64,000 nucleotides of DNA from Thalassospira mesophila (GCF_002115755.1 NZ_JFKA01000003.1:124001-188000); one strand, 5' to 3'. Shown: positions 35,031 to 44,389, numbered from the stretch's first letter. The notes: generated by a model from the sequence alone, not told the origin. A program made the numbers and translations.

Positions 35031-35525
35031 CTATTCTTCGGGTAAGGGGGCGTTATCGAGCGCGGTTGTGGTGCCTTCTTCGTTAATCAACTGTACCTGC
35101 ACCCCGGATTCGCCAAACATTTCGGTAGATATGTTCACATCATGTTGCCAGCGTTCAAGAAAATCAGGCGTCAGTTTTTGCTGGTCAACATAAACCTCGG
35201 CGATGCCCGCCTGAATAATGGCGCGGGCGCAATCGCTGCAGGGAAAATGTGTGACATATAACGCACAGCCATCAAGCGATGTACCGGTATAGCTGGCATT
35301 GTAAATGGCATTGCGCTCGGCATGTTCGGTATAGGCATATTTGGCGGGCCGTTGGTGACGGCTTTCGACCGTATCATCGACACCGCGTGGAAAACCGTTA
35401 TAACCAACAGCACGGATTTCTTTTTTGGGGCCAATCACAACGGCACCCACCTGGGTGCTGCGATCTTTTGACCATTCGGCGATATGGGCGGCCAAAGCCA
35501 GAAAACGGTGGTCCCATTTGCTCAT
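35031..35525 (-). CDS. Deoxycytidylate (dCMP) deaminase family protein
   Basis: A 164-residue zinc deaminase of the cytidine/deoxycytidylate family, expected to convert dCMP to dUMP for dTTP synthesis. Zinc and catalytic motifs: HAERNAI (His and the proton-shuttle Glu) and FPCSDCARAI (two Cys). DRSTQVGAVVIGPKKEI is the substrate-binding opening. ATG 35525 begins MSKWDHRF, the usual family start; the longer frame to 35669 adds 48 residues without a ribosome site. The C-terminal 30 residues are acidic and not part of the fold. Confidence 0.88.
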   Translation of the reverse strand: MSKWDHRFLALAAHIAEWSKDRSTQVGAVVIGPKKEIRAVGYNGFPRGVDDTVESRHQRPAKYAYTEHAERNAIYNASYTGTSLDGCALYVTHFPCSDCARAIIQAGIAEVYVDQQKLTPDFLERWQHDVNISTEMFGESGVQVQLINEEGTTTALDNAPLPEE

Positions 35526-35799
35526 TTTTAAAAATTCCCGGTTTGCGCCCTGAAACGTCATCACAGGGCACTTGATGGCTGATTTGTCTTTTAAAGAGGT
35601 GTCGGCAGGGGGCTGTCCAGCGAAAAAAATGTCATTCGGCCTTGGCTTAGCAGAAAAGTAACTGTTCAAAGCGGGCGTGATTCACTATTAAGGGGAGACC
35701 CCCAGACACCAAAAATCAGGATATTTTGGCGCGCCCTGTGTCAATCTGGTTGTCGCGCCAGAATTCAATGGAAACCGAAAAACAACGAGGTAAAAGCGG

Positions 35800-37224
35800 A
35801 TGCGCCGTCAACGTAAGGCGAAAATCATCGCAACCCTGGGGCCAGCGAGTTCTAGCCCGGATATTCTTGAAAAGATCGTCCAGGCAGGCGTCGATGTCTT
35901 TCGTTTGAATTTCTCTCATGGCGAGCACGCCGAACATCAGGCGCGGTTTGAAACGATCCGGGAAGTAGAGGCCAAACTTGGTCGCCCGATTGGCGTTTTG
36001 ATGGATTTGCAAGGCCCGAAAATTCGGGTTGGAACCTTCGCCGACGAAAAAATCGAACTTGAGGCCGGTGTGCCGTTCCGGTTCGACATGGACAAAACAC
36101 CGGGCGATCACACCCGTGTGTCGCTTCCCCATCCCGAAGTTTTTGCCGCCCTTCAGCCCGGCGCAAGCCTGTTGCTTGATGATGGCAAATTGCGGATGCG
36201 GGTTGATAAATGCGACGATAAATCGGCTGATTGCACGGTAGAAGTCGGTGGGCCGCTCTCAAATCGCAAGGGCGTTAACCTGCCCGACGTCATGTTGCCC
36301 ATGTCACCGCTGACCGACAAGGACCGGGTCGATCTGATCTATGGTCTGGAAATGGGCGTTGATTTTGTGGCGCTGTCCTTTGTTCAGCGCCCCGAAGACG
36401 TGGCCGAAGCCCGCAAGATCATTAATGGTCGTGCCGCCATTGTCTCCAAGCTGGAAAAGCCCCAGGCCATTGAACATCTTGATGAAATAGTCGCTTTGTC
36501 CGACATCATCATGGTGGCCCGTGGTGACCTGGGCGTGGAATGCCCGCCCGAAGACGTGCCGATTTTGCAAAAACGCATCATCAAGGCCTGCCGTGAAGCT
36601 GGCAAGCCGGTGATTGTGGCAACCCAGATGCTCGACTCGATGGTGTCAAGCCCGTCACCAACCCGTGCCGAGGCATCCGACGTTGCGACCGCCATTTATG
36701 ACGGTGCCGATGCGGTTATGTTGTCAGCCGAAAGTGCGGTGGGTAAATATCCGCTTGAAACGGTCAGCATCATGAACCGCATTATGGTGCGGGTCGAACG
36801 TGACGAGCTTTATTTCCGCCTGCAAGAGGCATCACGCCCCGACCCGGAACACAATGCCCCCGATGCCATTAGTGCCGCAGCCCGCCAGGTTGCCGGGACC
36901 ATTGGTGCCAAGGCTGTTGTGACCTATACCACGTCGGGCTCGACCGCCTATCGTGCTGCGCGTGAACGGCCAGAAGTGCCAATTTTGGGGCTTACCCCGA
37001 AAATTCAGACAGCACGCCGCCTGGCATTGTGCTGGGGCATTCACCCGGTATTCACCCGCGATGCCACCAATTTTGGTGAAATGGTGGGAATTGCCTGTGA
37101 TGTTGCCAAACGCGAAGAATTCGCCGGAAATGGCGATTCTCTGGTGATTACGGCAGGTGTACCGTTTGGAACACCGGGTGCGACCAACATTTTGCGAATC
37201 GCATGGCTTTCGGGCCGCAGCTGA
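35800..37224 (+). CDS. pyk: Pyruvate kinase
   Basis: A 474-residue pyruvate kinase, the ATP-making last step of glycolysis. N-terminal RRKAKIIATLGPASSSPDIL, VFRLNFSHGEHAEHQ, LMDLQGPKIRVG, the active-site MVARGDLGVECPPEDVP, ATQMLDSM, the TRAEASDVATAIYDGADAVM segment, and the C-terminal effector domain (TTSGSTAYRAARERPEVPIL) are all in order and of normal length. A terminator follows. Confidence 0.97.
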   Translation: MRRQRKAKIIATLGPASSSPDILEKIVQAGVDVFRLNFSHGEHAEHQARFETIREVEAKLGRPIGVLMDLQGPKIRVGTFADEKIELEAGVPFRFDMDKTPGDHTRVSLPHPEVFAALQPGASLLLDDGKLRMRVDKCDDKSADCTVEVGGPLSNRKGVNLPDVMLPMSPLTDKDRVDLIYGLEMGVDFVALSFVQRPEDVAEARKIINGRAAIVSKLEKPQAIEHLDEIVALSDIIMVARGDLGVECPPEDVPILQKRIIKACREAGKPVIVATQMLDSMVSSPSPTRAEASDVATAIYDGADAVMLSAESAVGKYPLETVSIMNRIMVRVERDELYFRLQEASRPDPEHNAPDAISAAARQVAGTIGAKAVVTYTTSGSTAYRAARERPEVPILGLTPKIQTARRLALCWGIHPVFTRDATNFGEMVGIACDVAKREEFAGNGDSLVITAGVPFGTPGATNILRIAWLSGRS

Positions 37225-37276
37225 TTTTTCGCTGTTTGCGAAACGTCGTTCAAGCTGCGTTTATGCGGAAATTTTC

Positions 37277-37308
37277 AAAGGGCTGCCTTCGGGCGGCCCT
37301 TTGTTTTT
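37277..37308 (+). terminator. Terminator of pyk
   Basis: Stem aaagggctgcc / ggcggcccttt around a short ttcg-type loop, then tgttttt, 52 bases past the pyk stop. One G-T pair is tolerated. Confidence 0.85.
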
Positions 37309-37733
37309 AGCCGGGGTCAAATGGCGGGGCTGGTTGGCTTGCGCGCCCGAACCCCATGATTTTGCGCACAATACCCCGCATTTTGGCCAGTTATTGCGCG
37401 TTAAGGCCCGGTCAGATTTGCGCAGAGCACCCGATATCAGGGCGAAACAGACGCATTAATAAAGTGATTGCGCTAACCATATGACGTTTCTGGGTTTTGC
37501 CCGTGTGGCGTTAAGGTTTTTTTGAACATTTCTGCCGATAGTGAATTTACTGAAAATCATCCTGTTGCGGGGAGAGATGGCAACAGGGGGTTGGTTTTCA
37601 ACGAACTTTTTGGGCTGTGATGTTGTTTTGGTACGAACGCCTTGTTAAAAGGCATCTGCCAAAGGCCAGAACAGACACGGGAATCGGCCAATCGGGCCTG
37701 ATGCCTGAAATAAAGCGGGGAAAAAGACAGAGC
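37309..37733. other. Gene-free region before the DUF2336 operon
   Basis: About 425 bases, with no gene recognised. The open frame of the next gene extends to 37617, so up to 117 bases of this stretch could be coding if an earlier start is used. Confidence 0.4.
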
Positions 37734-39266
37734 ATGCTGGCCTGGATGTTCAATCGGCAAAAGTCAAAGGATGCGGGGAACAAAGACCGTGCCAGCGATA
37801 AATTGCGCGAACTGGCTGATATTGTTCGCGATGTCGCCCCGGGTGAATTTTCGCTTTCTCATAATAGCGGCGCGCCCCAGTCCGGGCGTATTGCCCGGCA
37901 CAAACCGGCCCGCGATGACATTACTTCTTCTGATGATGAATCGTTTCTCAGTTACGCTGCCCGTATTGGCGCGGACGATGACGACGATCTCGAAGATGAT
38001 GAGGACTCGGTATATCTCCCCGACCGCCATGGCGAAGATGACAGCGATGCCCGGATGGATGTTGCCCGCCGGTTGCGCCGTCACTTGCCCGATTTAAGCC
38101 CGTCCCAGCGCCTGGAAATGGTTGACGAGTTTATGGATGCCATTGTGCGGCTTGCCGATTGTTACCGCCCGCAGGTTATTGCCCTGATTGAACAGGAACT
38201 GGGCCACACCCCCTATTTGACACGTCAGGCCGCCGCCCGGATGCGGATCGATCTGGCAGCCATCGGGCAGGTGCATATTGTTGAATATGTTGAACTGTTA
38301 AATGATTCCGATTTTCTGGATTTAATGCGTGGCCGGGGCGAGTTTACCACCACAGCACGGGCGCGCGAACGTGTGCGCGCCAATCTGGTTGAAGCCCGCC
38401 TGATGCAGGAACGCAACGACGCCAAAAGCGGGCTGTTTTCCCGGTTGCGCGCCGGTGACGATGCGCCGCGCAATGTTGTCGATATGACGCCGCATCTGGC
38501 ACGCCAGCCCGCCGCAAAAAACGAAGCCCCCGAAGAACGCATGCTGATGGGACGCGACCGGTTGTCGCGTCAGGCGCAACGGCGGATGGCCCATTTTATT
38601 GCCGCGTCGTTGTTTGACACGCTGGTTGAAGAAGGCCGCTTGCGGGCCGAAGTTGCCCGTGCCCTGCGCCAGGCGGTACGCCAGCGGATTGAAAAAGTCC
38701 GGTTTGACAGCCGCGTTGCCCGCGACACCCGCGCCCCGGCTGGCGAAGATATCGCCAATGCCGATCTTGGCCACGAAGCCGCCCCCGAAACAGCGCGCGC
38801 GCCGAGTGTTGAACAATATGTGCTGGACGCCCTGGCGCGAAATGATGACGAAGCTGTGGTACGCGAATTATCGCGCTATGCCCAGTTGCCCGCATCGGTG
38901 ATTGCCAAAATTATGGATTCAGGCAGCGCACGCGCCATTACCGCCATGGCGTGGCGGGCGGGAATGTCGGCACAGTCTGCGGTGGTTTTGCAAATCAGTT
39001 CCGGCATTGACGAAGATGCCATCGAAACCCCGGCTACCGGCGGGCGTTACAGCATGCCGCGTGGTGATATGGACTGGTATATTGATTTCTTTACCGAATT
39101 ACAGCCGGTAGCACCGCGTGATCCGGCGGCGAAGGCGGCAGCGCCATCGGCCCGGGGCACAGATGCAGGCAAATCTGCTGATAATACGGCAGGGCAGGCG
39201 ACAGCCGATGGCGATGGGACGAAATCACCGTCGCTGCGGCGTCGTTTCGTCCGCAAGGGAGATTAG
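37734..39266 (+). CDS. DUF2336 domain protein
   Basis: A 510-residue cytosolic protein with the alphaproteobacterial DUF2336 type of helical repeats. Visible parts are a Lys/Arg/Asp-rich N terminus with an acidic run (GADDDDDLEDDEDSVYL), a helical middle (RRLRRHLPDLSPSQRLEMVD EFMDAIV split here), and a C-terminal repeat-like segment YVLDALARNDDEAVVRELSR. The final 50 residues are low complexity. Function unknown. The start is uncertain: the frame runs back to 37617, and I used the ATG at 37734 (MLAWMFNRQK). The next gene starts 6 bases after its stop. Confidence 0.75.
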   Translation: MLAWMFNRQKSKDAGNKDRASDKLRELADIVRDVAPGEFSLSHNSGAPQSGRIARHKPARDDITSSDDESFLSYAARIGADDDDDLEDDEDSVYLPDRHGEDDSDARMDVARRLRRHLPDLSPSQRLEMVDEFMDAIVRLADCYRPQVIALIEQELGHTPYLTRQAAARMRIDLAAIGQVHIVEYVELLNDSDFLDLMRGRGEFTTTARARERVRANLVEARLMQERNDAKSGLFSRLRAGDDAPRNVVDMTPHLARQPAAKNEAPEERMLMGRDRLSRQAQRRMAHFIAASLFDTLVEEGRLRAEVARALRQAVRQRIEKVRFDSRVARDTRAPAGEDIANADLGHEAAPETARAPSVEQYVLDALARNDDEAVVRELSRYAQLPASVIAKIMDSGSARAITAMAWRAGMSAQSAVVLQISSGIDEDAIETPATGGRYSMPRGDMDWYIDFFTELQPVAPRDPAAKAAAPSARGTDAGKSADNTAGQATADGDGTKSPSLRRRFVRKGD

Positions 39267-39272
39267 GCGTCA

Positions 39273-40202
39273 ATGTCGCTCGATCTCGGGATTTCGTATG
39301 ACGGTTTAAAATACGCGCTGTCGATCAAGGACAGTTACCGAACGCGCGAACCACTTACAGTGACAGGGGCGGGCGATCGCAAGCGCCTGTTGATGCCCGA
39401 ACATCTTCTCAGCAATGATCTGGCATTGATGCAATATGACGACCCGCTGGCTTTGGCTGTTATTGCCACCAAAGACCCGGAAAGCCCGATGGCCCTTGCA
39501 GCGGCAACCCGAATGGGCCCGCATGCCAAATGCAAGGAACTGATTACCGGCATTTTCGAAGTGGTTGGCGACGCAACCAAGCATGAACTGGTGCATGATT
39601 GCATTAAACTTCTGACCAAAAATGCGTTCAGCCCCGAATCCATGCATGTGGTGCGCAATCGGGCCTCGAACCATGTGGTCGAAATTCGGGAATTTTATCG
39701 CCGGGCGATGACCGAAAACTTGCGTGCATTGCTTGACGGTAAACGCGAAGCCCGCGATTTTGTCGATGAATTTATCGAACTGGCCAGCAGCGGAAATTTG
39801 CGGATCGACATTTACAAGCGGCTGGTGATCAAACTGATGCGGTCCGATGCCGTGCGGCCCAGCGTGAAATTCATGTTGCTTGAGCGGCTCGATTGTTTTC
39901 CGCAGATGGTTAAAATTCAGATTGTTTCCGAGGTCAATGCTGCCCCCGATACGGCAGAATACCAGACCCTCAAACAGGAACTGCGCTGGATTTACGATGC
40001 CAAAACCCGTGAAACCCGCCATAACAAAGGCGACAAGTCGGAAAATTCCTGGCTTGCACCCGCGAAAATGGATTTCGGGGTCGCCGTTGGCATGCAAGCC
40101 AGCCGCTCGGTTGAACGCGGGCGCGGACGCGATTCTCACTTAAATACGCAAAGCCCGGTGCCGGGCTTTAACAGCCGCGATATTGCAAGCTGGCTAAGCT
40201 AA
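39273..40202 (+). CDS. Hypothetical protein co-transcribed with the DUF2336 gene (309 aa)
   Basis: A 309-residue unassigned soluble protein, largely helical (HELVHDCIKLLTKNAF, FVDEFIELASSGNLRIDIYK), ending in a basic tail (VERGRGRDS). It has AAGGGAGA before the ATG and a 6-base gap to the DUF2336 gene, so they form an operon and probably act together. Near its 3' end, bases 40150-40169 form the palindrome aaagcccggtgccgggcttt within the reading frame. I know no family for it. Confidence 0.65.
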   Translation: MSLDLGISYDGLKYALSIKDSYRTREPLTVTGAGDRKRLLMPEHLLSNDLALMQYDDPLALAVIATKDPESPMALAAATRMGPHAKCKELITGIFEVVGDATKHELVHDCIKLLTKNAFSPESMHVVRNRASNHVVEIREFYRRAMTENLRALLDGKREARDFVDEFIELASSGNLRIDIYKRLVIKLMRSDAVRPSVKFMLLERLDCFPQMVKIQIVSEVNAAPDTAEYQTLKQELRWIYDAKTRETRHNKGDKSENSWLAPAKMDFGVAVGMQASRSVERGRGRDSHLNTQSPVPGFNSRDIASWLS

Positions 40203-40279
40203 GCTAACCTCTTGCAACGGCCGCCGATGGGCCCATTTCCCCCGCTATATTCCCTGAGCTTGCCCAAGCGGCTGGTCGC

Positions 40280-40301
40280 ATATGTGCGACATCGCACATA
40301 T
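40280..40301. promoter_or_regulatory. Operator-like 10-bp inverted repeat
   Basis: atatgtgcga and tcgcacatat are exact complements separated by 2 bases, between two convergent 3' ends. There is no T-run, so it is not an obvious terminator; it looks like a dimeric protein site. Confidence 0.4.
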
Positions 40302-40437
40302 TTCACCGTCAGATCCGTTTTTAAACGGCTGGCTGCGTTTTGATTGGGGCAGGGCCGTCTTTTGGCGGGTGGACCACCACAATGGCGTTGCCGTGCCGGT
40401 ATGGCGTGTTTTTTCAGATGACGTTATTTATCCCGGT

Positions 40438-40797
40438 TCACCCGGATTTTAGCTGTGGTGTATATGGTTCTTGCGATGCGTGTCCCTGTGGGGCCGTTGG
40501 CGCGGTGTGATGTAAAGCGGCAGAGGCAGTGGCAGGAACCTGTTTTTGCAGGTAAATTGTACATACCACCCGCAACAGCGACGCAAAATTTGGAATATCG
40601 CCGCGCTGTGCTGTGACTTCGTCGTGCAGCAAGCCCAGAAATTGCGGGGTGCTATAGCCATCCGTTGCGGCAATTTCATCGATAATTTGCCAAAACCTCT
40701 GTTCAAGCCGCAGGCTGGTGACCACGCCGTTGATCCGCACCGATCTGGTGGTGGTTTCATAAAGTGCCGGGTCTGTTCCCGAATATATTTTGCACAT
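40438..40797 (-). CDS. Ribbon-helix-helix protein (RHH_4 type)
   Basis: A 119-residue small DNA-binding-type protein. Residues about 17-80 match the RHH_4 family (RSVRINGVVTSLRLEQRFWQ, IIDEIAATDGYSTPQFLGLL, LLRVVCTIYL), where the N-terminal strand binds DNA as a dimer. The last 35 residues are a Pro/Ala/His/Gln tail. ATG 40797 follows AAGGA by 6 bases. RHH_4 proteins in alphaproteobacteria are usually small regulators of unknown targets. Longer frames upstream have no support. Confidence 0.85.
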   Translation of the reverse strand: MCKIYSGTDPALYETTTRSVRINGVVTSLRLEQRFWQIIDEIAATDGYSTPQFLGLLHDEVTAQRGDIPNFASLLRVVCTIYLQKQVPATASAALHHTAPTAPQGHASQEPYTPQLKSG

Positions 40798-41064
40798 GGG
40801 TTTCCTTTCTTGCCGGGGTGGGCCGCTATGCCGTGCCTGCGCGGGCCTTGATATGCGGATAGGAGATATAGCCGCGGGCAGATGTGCCGACAAATCCCGA
40901 TGGCGCGATGCCATGGCGATGTTGGGGCGGACGGGCTGGCGGGTGGCTGTTTAAAGGTTCGGTAAATCCTGGGCCAACGCAGAAAAAATGGCAAGGCGTT
41001 TTGCGCAGTGGCATTGCCCGGTGAAATCGGGCGAGTGCCGTGCCAGTACCGGGATGGGCCAATA

Positions 41065-41105
41065 AACAGCCCGCCATGTTTTTACTGTTAACATGGCGGG
41101 CTGTT
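41065..41105 (-). terminator. Terminator-like long hairpin after the DJ-1/PfpI gene
   Basis: A perfect 16-base-pair stem (aacagcccgccatgtt) with a 9-base loop, 44 bases past the gene read leftward. The T-run is short (ttt), so termination may be partial. Confidence 0.75.
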
Positions 41106-41148
41106 CACGGGTCAGGTCAGCTATGTAACGGCGCGTTATCGCAAGCGA

Positions 41149-41730
41149 TCAAAGTTCGATGCGGGTGCCCAGGACTTTTAAAAATTGGGCCATCCATTGC
41201 GGATGGGCAGGCCATGCCGGGGCGGTGACCAGATTGCCATCGGTATGGGCGGCATCAATTTCGATTTCCATATAGGTGCCACCGGCCAGTTTGACTTCTG
41301 GCGCGCAGGCAGGATAAGCGGAAATTTTGCGATCTCGGATAATATCGGCAGCAGCAAGGATTTGCGCACCATGGCACACGGCGGCAATGGGCTTGTTGGC
41401 GGCGTGGAAATCTTTGACCAAGGCGATGACTTGCGCGTTCAGGCGCAAATATTCCGGCGCGCGTCCGCCGGGAATAACCAGCGCATCGTAATTCTCGGCC
41501 CGTGCGGTGGCGAAATCAGCATTCAGGGTAAAGTTGTGACCACGTTTTTCACTATAGGTCTGATCGCCTTCAAAATCGTGAATGGCGGTACGGACCGTGT
41601 CGCCCGCGTTTTTATCGGGACATACGGCATCAACATTGTGGCCAACCGCCAGCAGGGTCTGAAACGGGACCATGGTTTCGTAATCTTCGACGTAATCGCC
41701 GACCAGCATCAATATCTTTTTGGCAGTCAT
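41149..41730 (-). CDS. DJ-1/PfpI family protein
   Basis: A 193-residue protein of the class I glutamine-amidotransferase-like DJ-1/PfpI superfamily. The opening [18 protein letters not shown], the PGGRAPEYL segment, and the nucleophile-elbow Cys in [10 protein letters not shown] are in place, and the conserved acidic partner is in VGDYVEDYE. Members act as proteases, glyoxalases or chaperones; the exact activity cannot be told from sequence. The start ATG at 41730 begins MTAKKILML. It is alone. Confidence 0.9.
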   Translation of the reverse strand: MTAKKILMLVGDYVEDYETMVPFQTLLAVGHNVDAVCPDKNAGDTVRTAIHDFEGDQTYSEKRGHNFTLNADFATARAENYDALVIPGGRAPEYLRLNAQVIALVKDFHAANKPIAAVCHGAQILAAADIIRDRKISAYPACAPEVKLAGGTYMEIEIDAAHTDGNLVTAPAWPAHPQWMAQFLKVLGTRIEL

Positions 41731-41974
41731 TTTGATGTTCCTCCCATCATTTGGTGTTCATCGTGATCATATAATGTCTGCACCCAACGCGGGTAACAGC
41801 GCAATACTACGGCCGTGAAAGATGGCGGCGACATGGTTGATGCGGCGGCTTGTCAAATAAACGGCCAATAAAAAACGGATGGTCGCAGGACCATCCGTTT
41901 GTGGGGGTTATGTGTTGCACGGTGGCAGTCAGGTTGTTGCCCTTGCCATCATAAATTGTGCGCCCGGGTTGGCT
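41731..41974. other. Region between the DJ-1/PfpI gene and the MITE
   Basis: A short gene-free stretch with the promoter region of the DJ-1/PfpI gene and an A-rich area near 41870. Nothing else is recognised. Confidence 0.4.
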
Positions 41975-41976
41975 TA

Positions 41977-42239
41977 GAGCATATTTCCTTTAATAAGACC
42001 CATTCTGCCCGCGCATTTTGCTGCTCGGCAAGGAGAAGTCCGCAGGGCGTAACGGGGTTACGAACAAGGATTTCGACGTAGCCGAGCAGCAAAATGCGCG
42101 GGCCCGGAGGGTTCAATTTTGACGGCGTTTGACGGCGTTACACCGCTTGCCCGATGCGCCGCATCGCGCGACGCGCTGTGCCTTGCCAAACGGCACGTCA
42201 AAATTAAACAAAATGGGTCTTATTAAAGGAAACATGCTC
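41977..42239. mobile_element. 263-bp MITE-like nonautonomous element with TA duplication
   Basis: The ends are near-perfect inverted repeats: 29 bases at 41976-42004 against 42212-42240, differing at one position. TA lies just outside the element at each end (41975-41976 and 42240-42241), the target duplication made by IS630/Tc1-type transposases. Inside is a second perfect inverted repeat of 23 bases (42007-42029 and 42081-42103) and a third (aattttgacg / cgtcaaaatt, 42115-42124 and 42196-42205), so the whole can fold into a branched structure. No transposase is encoded; mobilisation would need one from elsewhere. The right end abuts the stop of the MscS gene. Confidence 0.8.
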
Positions 42240-42246
42240 TAGTGGC

Positions 42247-43248
42247 TCAGGCTTTAATGCCGTCTGTTGCTTCACCAAGGTCGGGGTCGGCGCCAACGCC
42301 TTCTGCCGCGGTTTTACTGCTGGCAGGTTTGGCGGTTTTTGCCTTGGTAGTTGTGGCACGGGCCTTCGGGGCTGGCTTGCGGGCCGGTTTAGCGTCGGCC
42401 TTGGCTTGCATGGCGGACGAAAGGCCATCGGCTTTAAGGTGCAGGTCGCGCTGCGGGAAGGGGATGCTAAAGCCGGCGGCTTCAAGCTCGGTTTTCGAGC
42501 GGCGGCTTAAATCCCAGAAGGCAGCCCAGAAGTCGGGGGTGTAGGCCCAGCCGCGCGCCGTGATATCGACCGAACTTTCACCCAGATTGGCAACAAAGGA
42601 CATCGGGGCTGGTTCGGCAAGGATGCGGCTGTCGCTGGCGACCAGATTTTTCATGAATTCCAGTGCCGCGTCAACGTCATCGTCATAGGCGATGCCAACC
42701 TTGATATCGAGGCGCCGAGTCGGATTTCGGGAATAATTTGTGATTGCACTGTTCCAGATTTGTGAATTTGGAACCGATACAAAAACGCCGTCGCCTGTTT
42801 TAAACAAGGTGGTAAACAAGGTGATTTCAACCACTGTTCCCGAAACCGACCCGGCTGAAACAAATTCGTCAATACGCAACGGGCGTAATATTAAAATCAT
42901 GACCCCCGATGCAATATTGGACAATGTTCCTTGCAAGGCGAGGCCAATTGCCAGACCGGCAGCACCGAGAACGGCAATAATGCTGGTCGTTTCCACACCA
43001 AATTTTGACAGAACAGCAATAAGTACAAACACCATGATGGTGTATTGAACAATACTGGCGGCCAATGGTTTTAAGGTGTTATCGACAAATCTGGCATTCT
43101 TCAAGGAGCGCCGAACCAGAGACGCCGCTTTTCCAGCAATCCACCAGCCGACGATCAGAATGATAATGGCGCCCAGAATGTCCAGGCCAATTCCAAGCGC
43201 AAATGCGCGAATCAATTCGATTATAGAGTTTGCGTCTGTACCACTCAT
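42247..43248 (-). CDS. Small-conductance mechanosensitive channel (MscS family)
   Basis: A 333-residue MscS-type channel that opens under membrane tension to release solutes. Three membrane helices near the N terminus include the pore helix (VLGAAGLAIGLALQGTLSNI, with Ala/Gly packing). The beta domain follows (RPLRIDEFVSAGSVSGTVVE, TGDGVFVSVPNSQIWNSAIT). The C-terminal 60 residues add a Lys/Ala/Pro tail (AKADAKPARKPAPKARA) unusual for MscS. ATG 43248 follows GAGG; a Met 17 codons upstream is an alternative. The MITE ends 7 bases after the stop. Confidence 0.92.
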   Translation of the reverse strand: MSGTDANSIIELIRAFALGIGLDILGAIIILIVGWWIAGKAASLVRRSLKNARFVDNTLKPLAASIVQYTIMVFVLIAVLSKFGVETTSIIAVLGAAGLAIGLALQGTLSNIASGVMILILRPLRIDEFVSAGSVSGTVVEITLFTTLFKTGDGVFVSVPNSQIWNSAITNYSRNPTRRLDIKVGIAYDDDVDAALEFMKNLVASDSRILAEPAPMSFVANLGESSVDITARGWAYTPDFWAAFWDLSRRSKTELEAAGFSIPFPQRDLHLKADGLSSAMQAKADAKPARKPAPKARATTTKAKTAKPASSKTAAEGVGADPDLGEATDGIKA

Positions 43249-43388
43249 GCCAACCTCGTATGCTTGTTCACTAAAAATAAAGTGATCTGTTTTTTTCACT
43301 GGAGAGTATGATTTTCTAAGGATCGCACGGTTTGGGGGGCTTGAAAAGATCAGGGACGATCACAATAAAAAATAATATCTTGGAACCT

Positions 43389-43418
43389 TTGGCTTTTCTA
43401 TGCGTTTTCGGTCATAAT
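43389..43418 (+). promoter_or_regulatory. Candidate promoter of the OmpA-family gene
   Basis: TTGGCT and CATAAT with an 18-base spacer, about 63 bases before the ATG. A sequence match only. Confidence 0.45.
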
Positions 43419-43480
43419 ATTACCACGTTTGGTACTATTGTTAGAGTTTGATAACAACCTGAACTACTGGGGCAAAAAAC

Positions 43481-44389
43481 ATGCAGTTTCGTTCGTCTTT
43501 CCTTTTCGCACTTGGCAGCGTAAGTATGCTGGCCGCATGTAGCAGCATCGACAACTCTGGTACTGCTGTTGCTTATGGTGGCAATCCGCTGACCTATAAC
43601 AGCTCGCTTGACACCGCTATGCACGGTGCCGAGCCCACCACCGCCTTCGGTAAAGATCTTAAAGCCGAATATATCGCTTACGCAGAACGCGAAGCCGATG
43701 AATGGTACGATTTCTTTGACGCTGACTTCTTTGCGCGTAAAGCCGCAAAAGTAGCGCAAAACGAAACCATCCTTCCGGAAGATCCGGCAAACTGGCGTTT
43801 CGACGACCAGGAAATCGCACAGAAGCGCGCCGTTCGTGAAGAACTGATCGGCCTGCTTGACGGTGGCGCACGTGAAGCAATGCCTGATGTTGCTGCAACC
43901 GCGCAGGCCCGTTACGATTGCTGGATCGAAGAAAGTGAAGAAGGTTGGCAGACCGACCTGATCACCCAGTGCTGGAAAGAATATGAAGACGCGATTGATA
44001 CGCTGAAAGCACCGAAGGTTGCTGCCGCACCGGCAGAAACCCAGCCGGTTGCCGCCGCACCGCGTTTGTTCACGATCTTCTTTGACTTCGACAAATCCAC
44101 CATCACCCCGGTTGCCAAACGCGTTCTTGACGCCGCTGCTGACCAGTGGGCAGCTAGCCCGGGTACTGTTTCGGTTGTTGGTCACGCGGACGCCTCTGGT
44201 CCGAATTCTTACAACCAGAAACTGTCTGAACGTCGTGCCGATGCTGCCGCAAGCGCTCTTACGACCCGCGGTATCAAGGCTGATGGCGTGAAGAAAGATG
44301 CTGTTGGCGAAGGCGATCTTTTGATCCCGACTCCGGATGGTGTTCGTGAACCGCGTAACCGTCGTGTAACGATTTCGATCGATAACTAA
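43481..44389 (+). CDS. OmpA-family lipoprotein
   Basis: A 302-residue outer-membrane-associated lipoprotein. The signal peptide (MQFRSSFLFALGSVSMLAAC) ends in the lipobox LAAC. After a helical region rich in Ala/Glu/Asp comes the C-terminal OmpA peptidoglycan-binding domain (about 200-302): FFDFDKSTITPVAKRVLDAA, VVGHADASGPNSYNQKLSER and the Arg-bearing EPRNRRVTISI. It tethers the outer membrane to the wall. Codon use is strongly biased (many GCT/CGT/CTG), suggesting high expression, and it has a strong terminator. Not a barrel porin. Confidence 0.92.
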   Translation: MQFRSSFLFALGSVSMLAACSSIDNSGTAVAYGGNPLTYNSSLDTAMHGAEPTTAFGKDLKAEYIAYAEREADEWYDFFDADFFARKAAKVAQNETILPEDPANWRFDDQEIAQKRAVREELIGLLDGGAREAMPDVAATAQARYDCWIEESEEGWQTDLITQCWKEYEDAIDTLKAPKVAAAPAETQPVAAAPRLFTIFFDFDKSTITPVAKRVLDAAADQWAASPGTVSVVGHADASGPNSYNQKLSERRADAAASALTTRGIKADGVKKDAVGEGDLLIPTPDGVREPRNRRVTISIDN

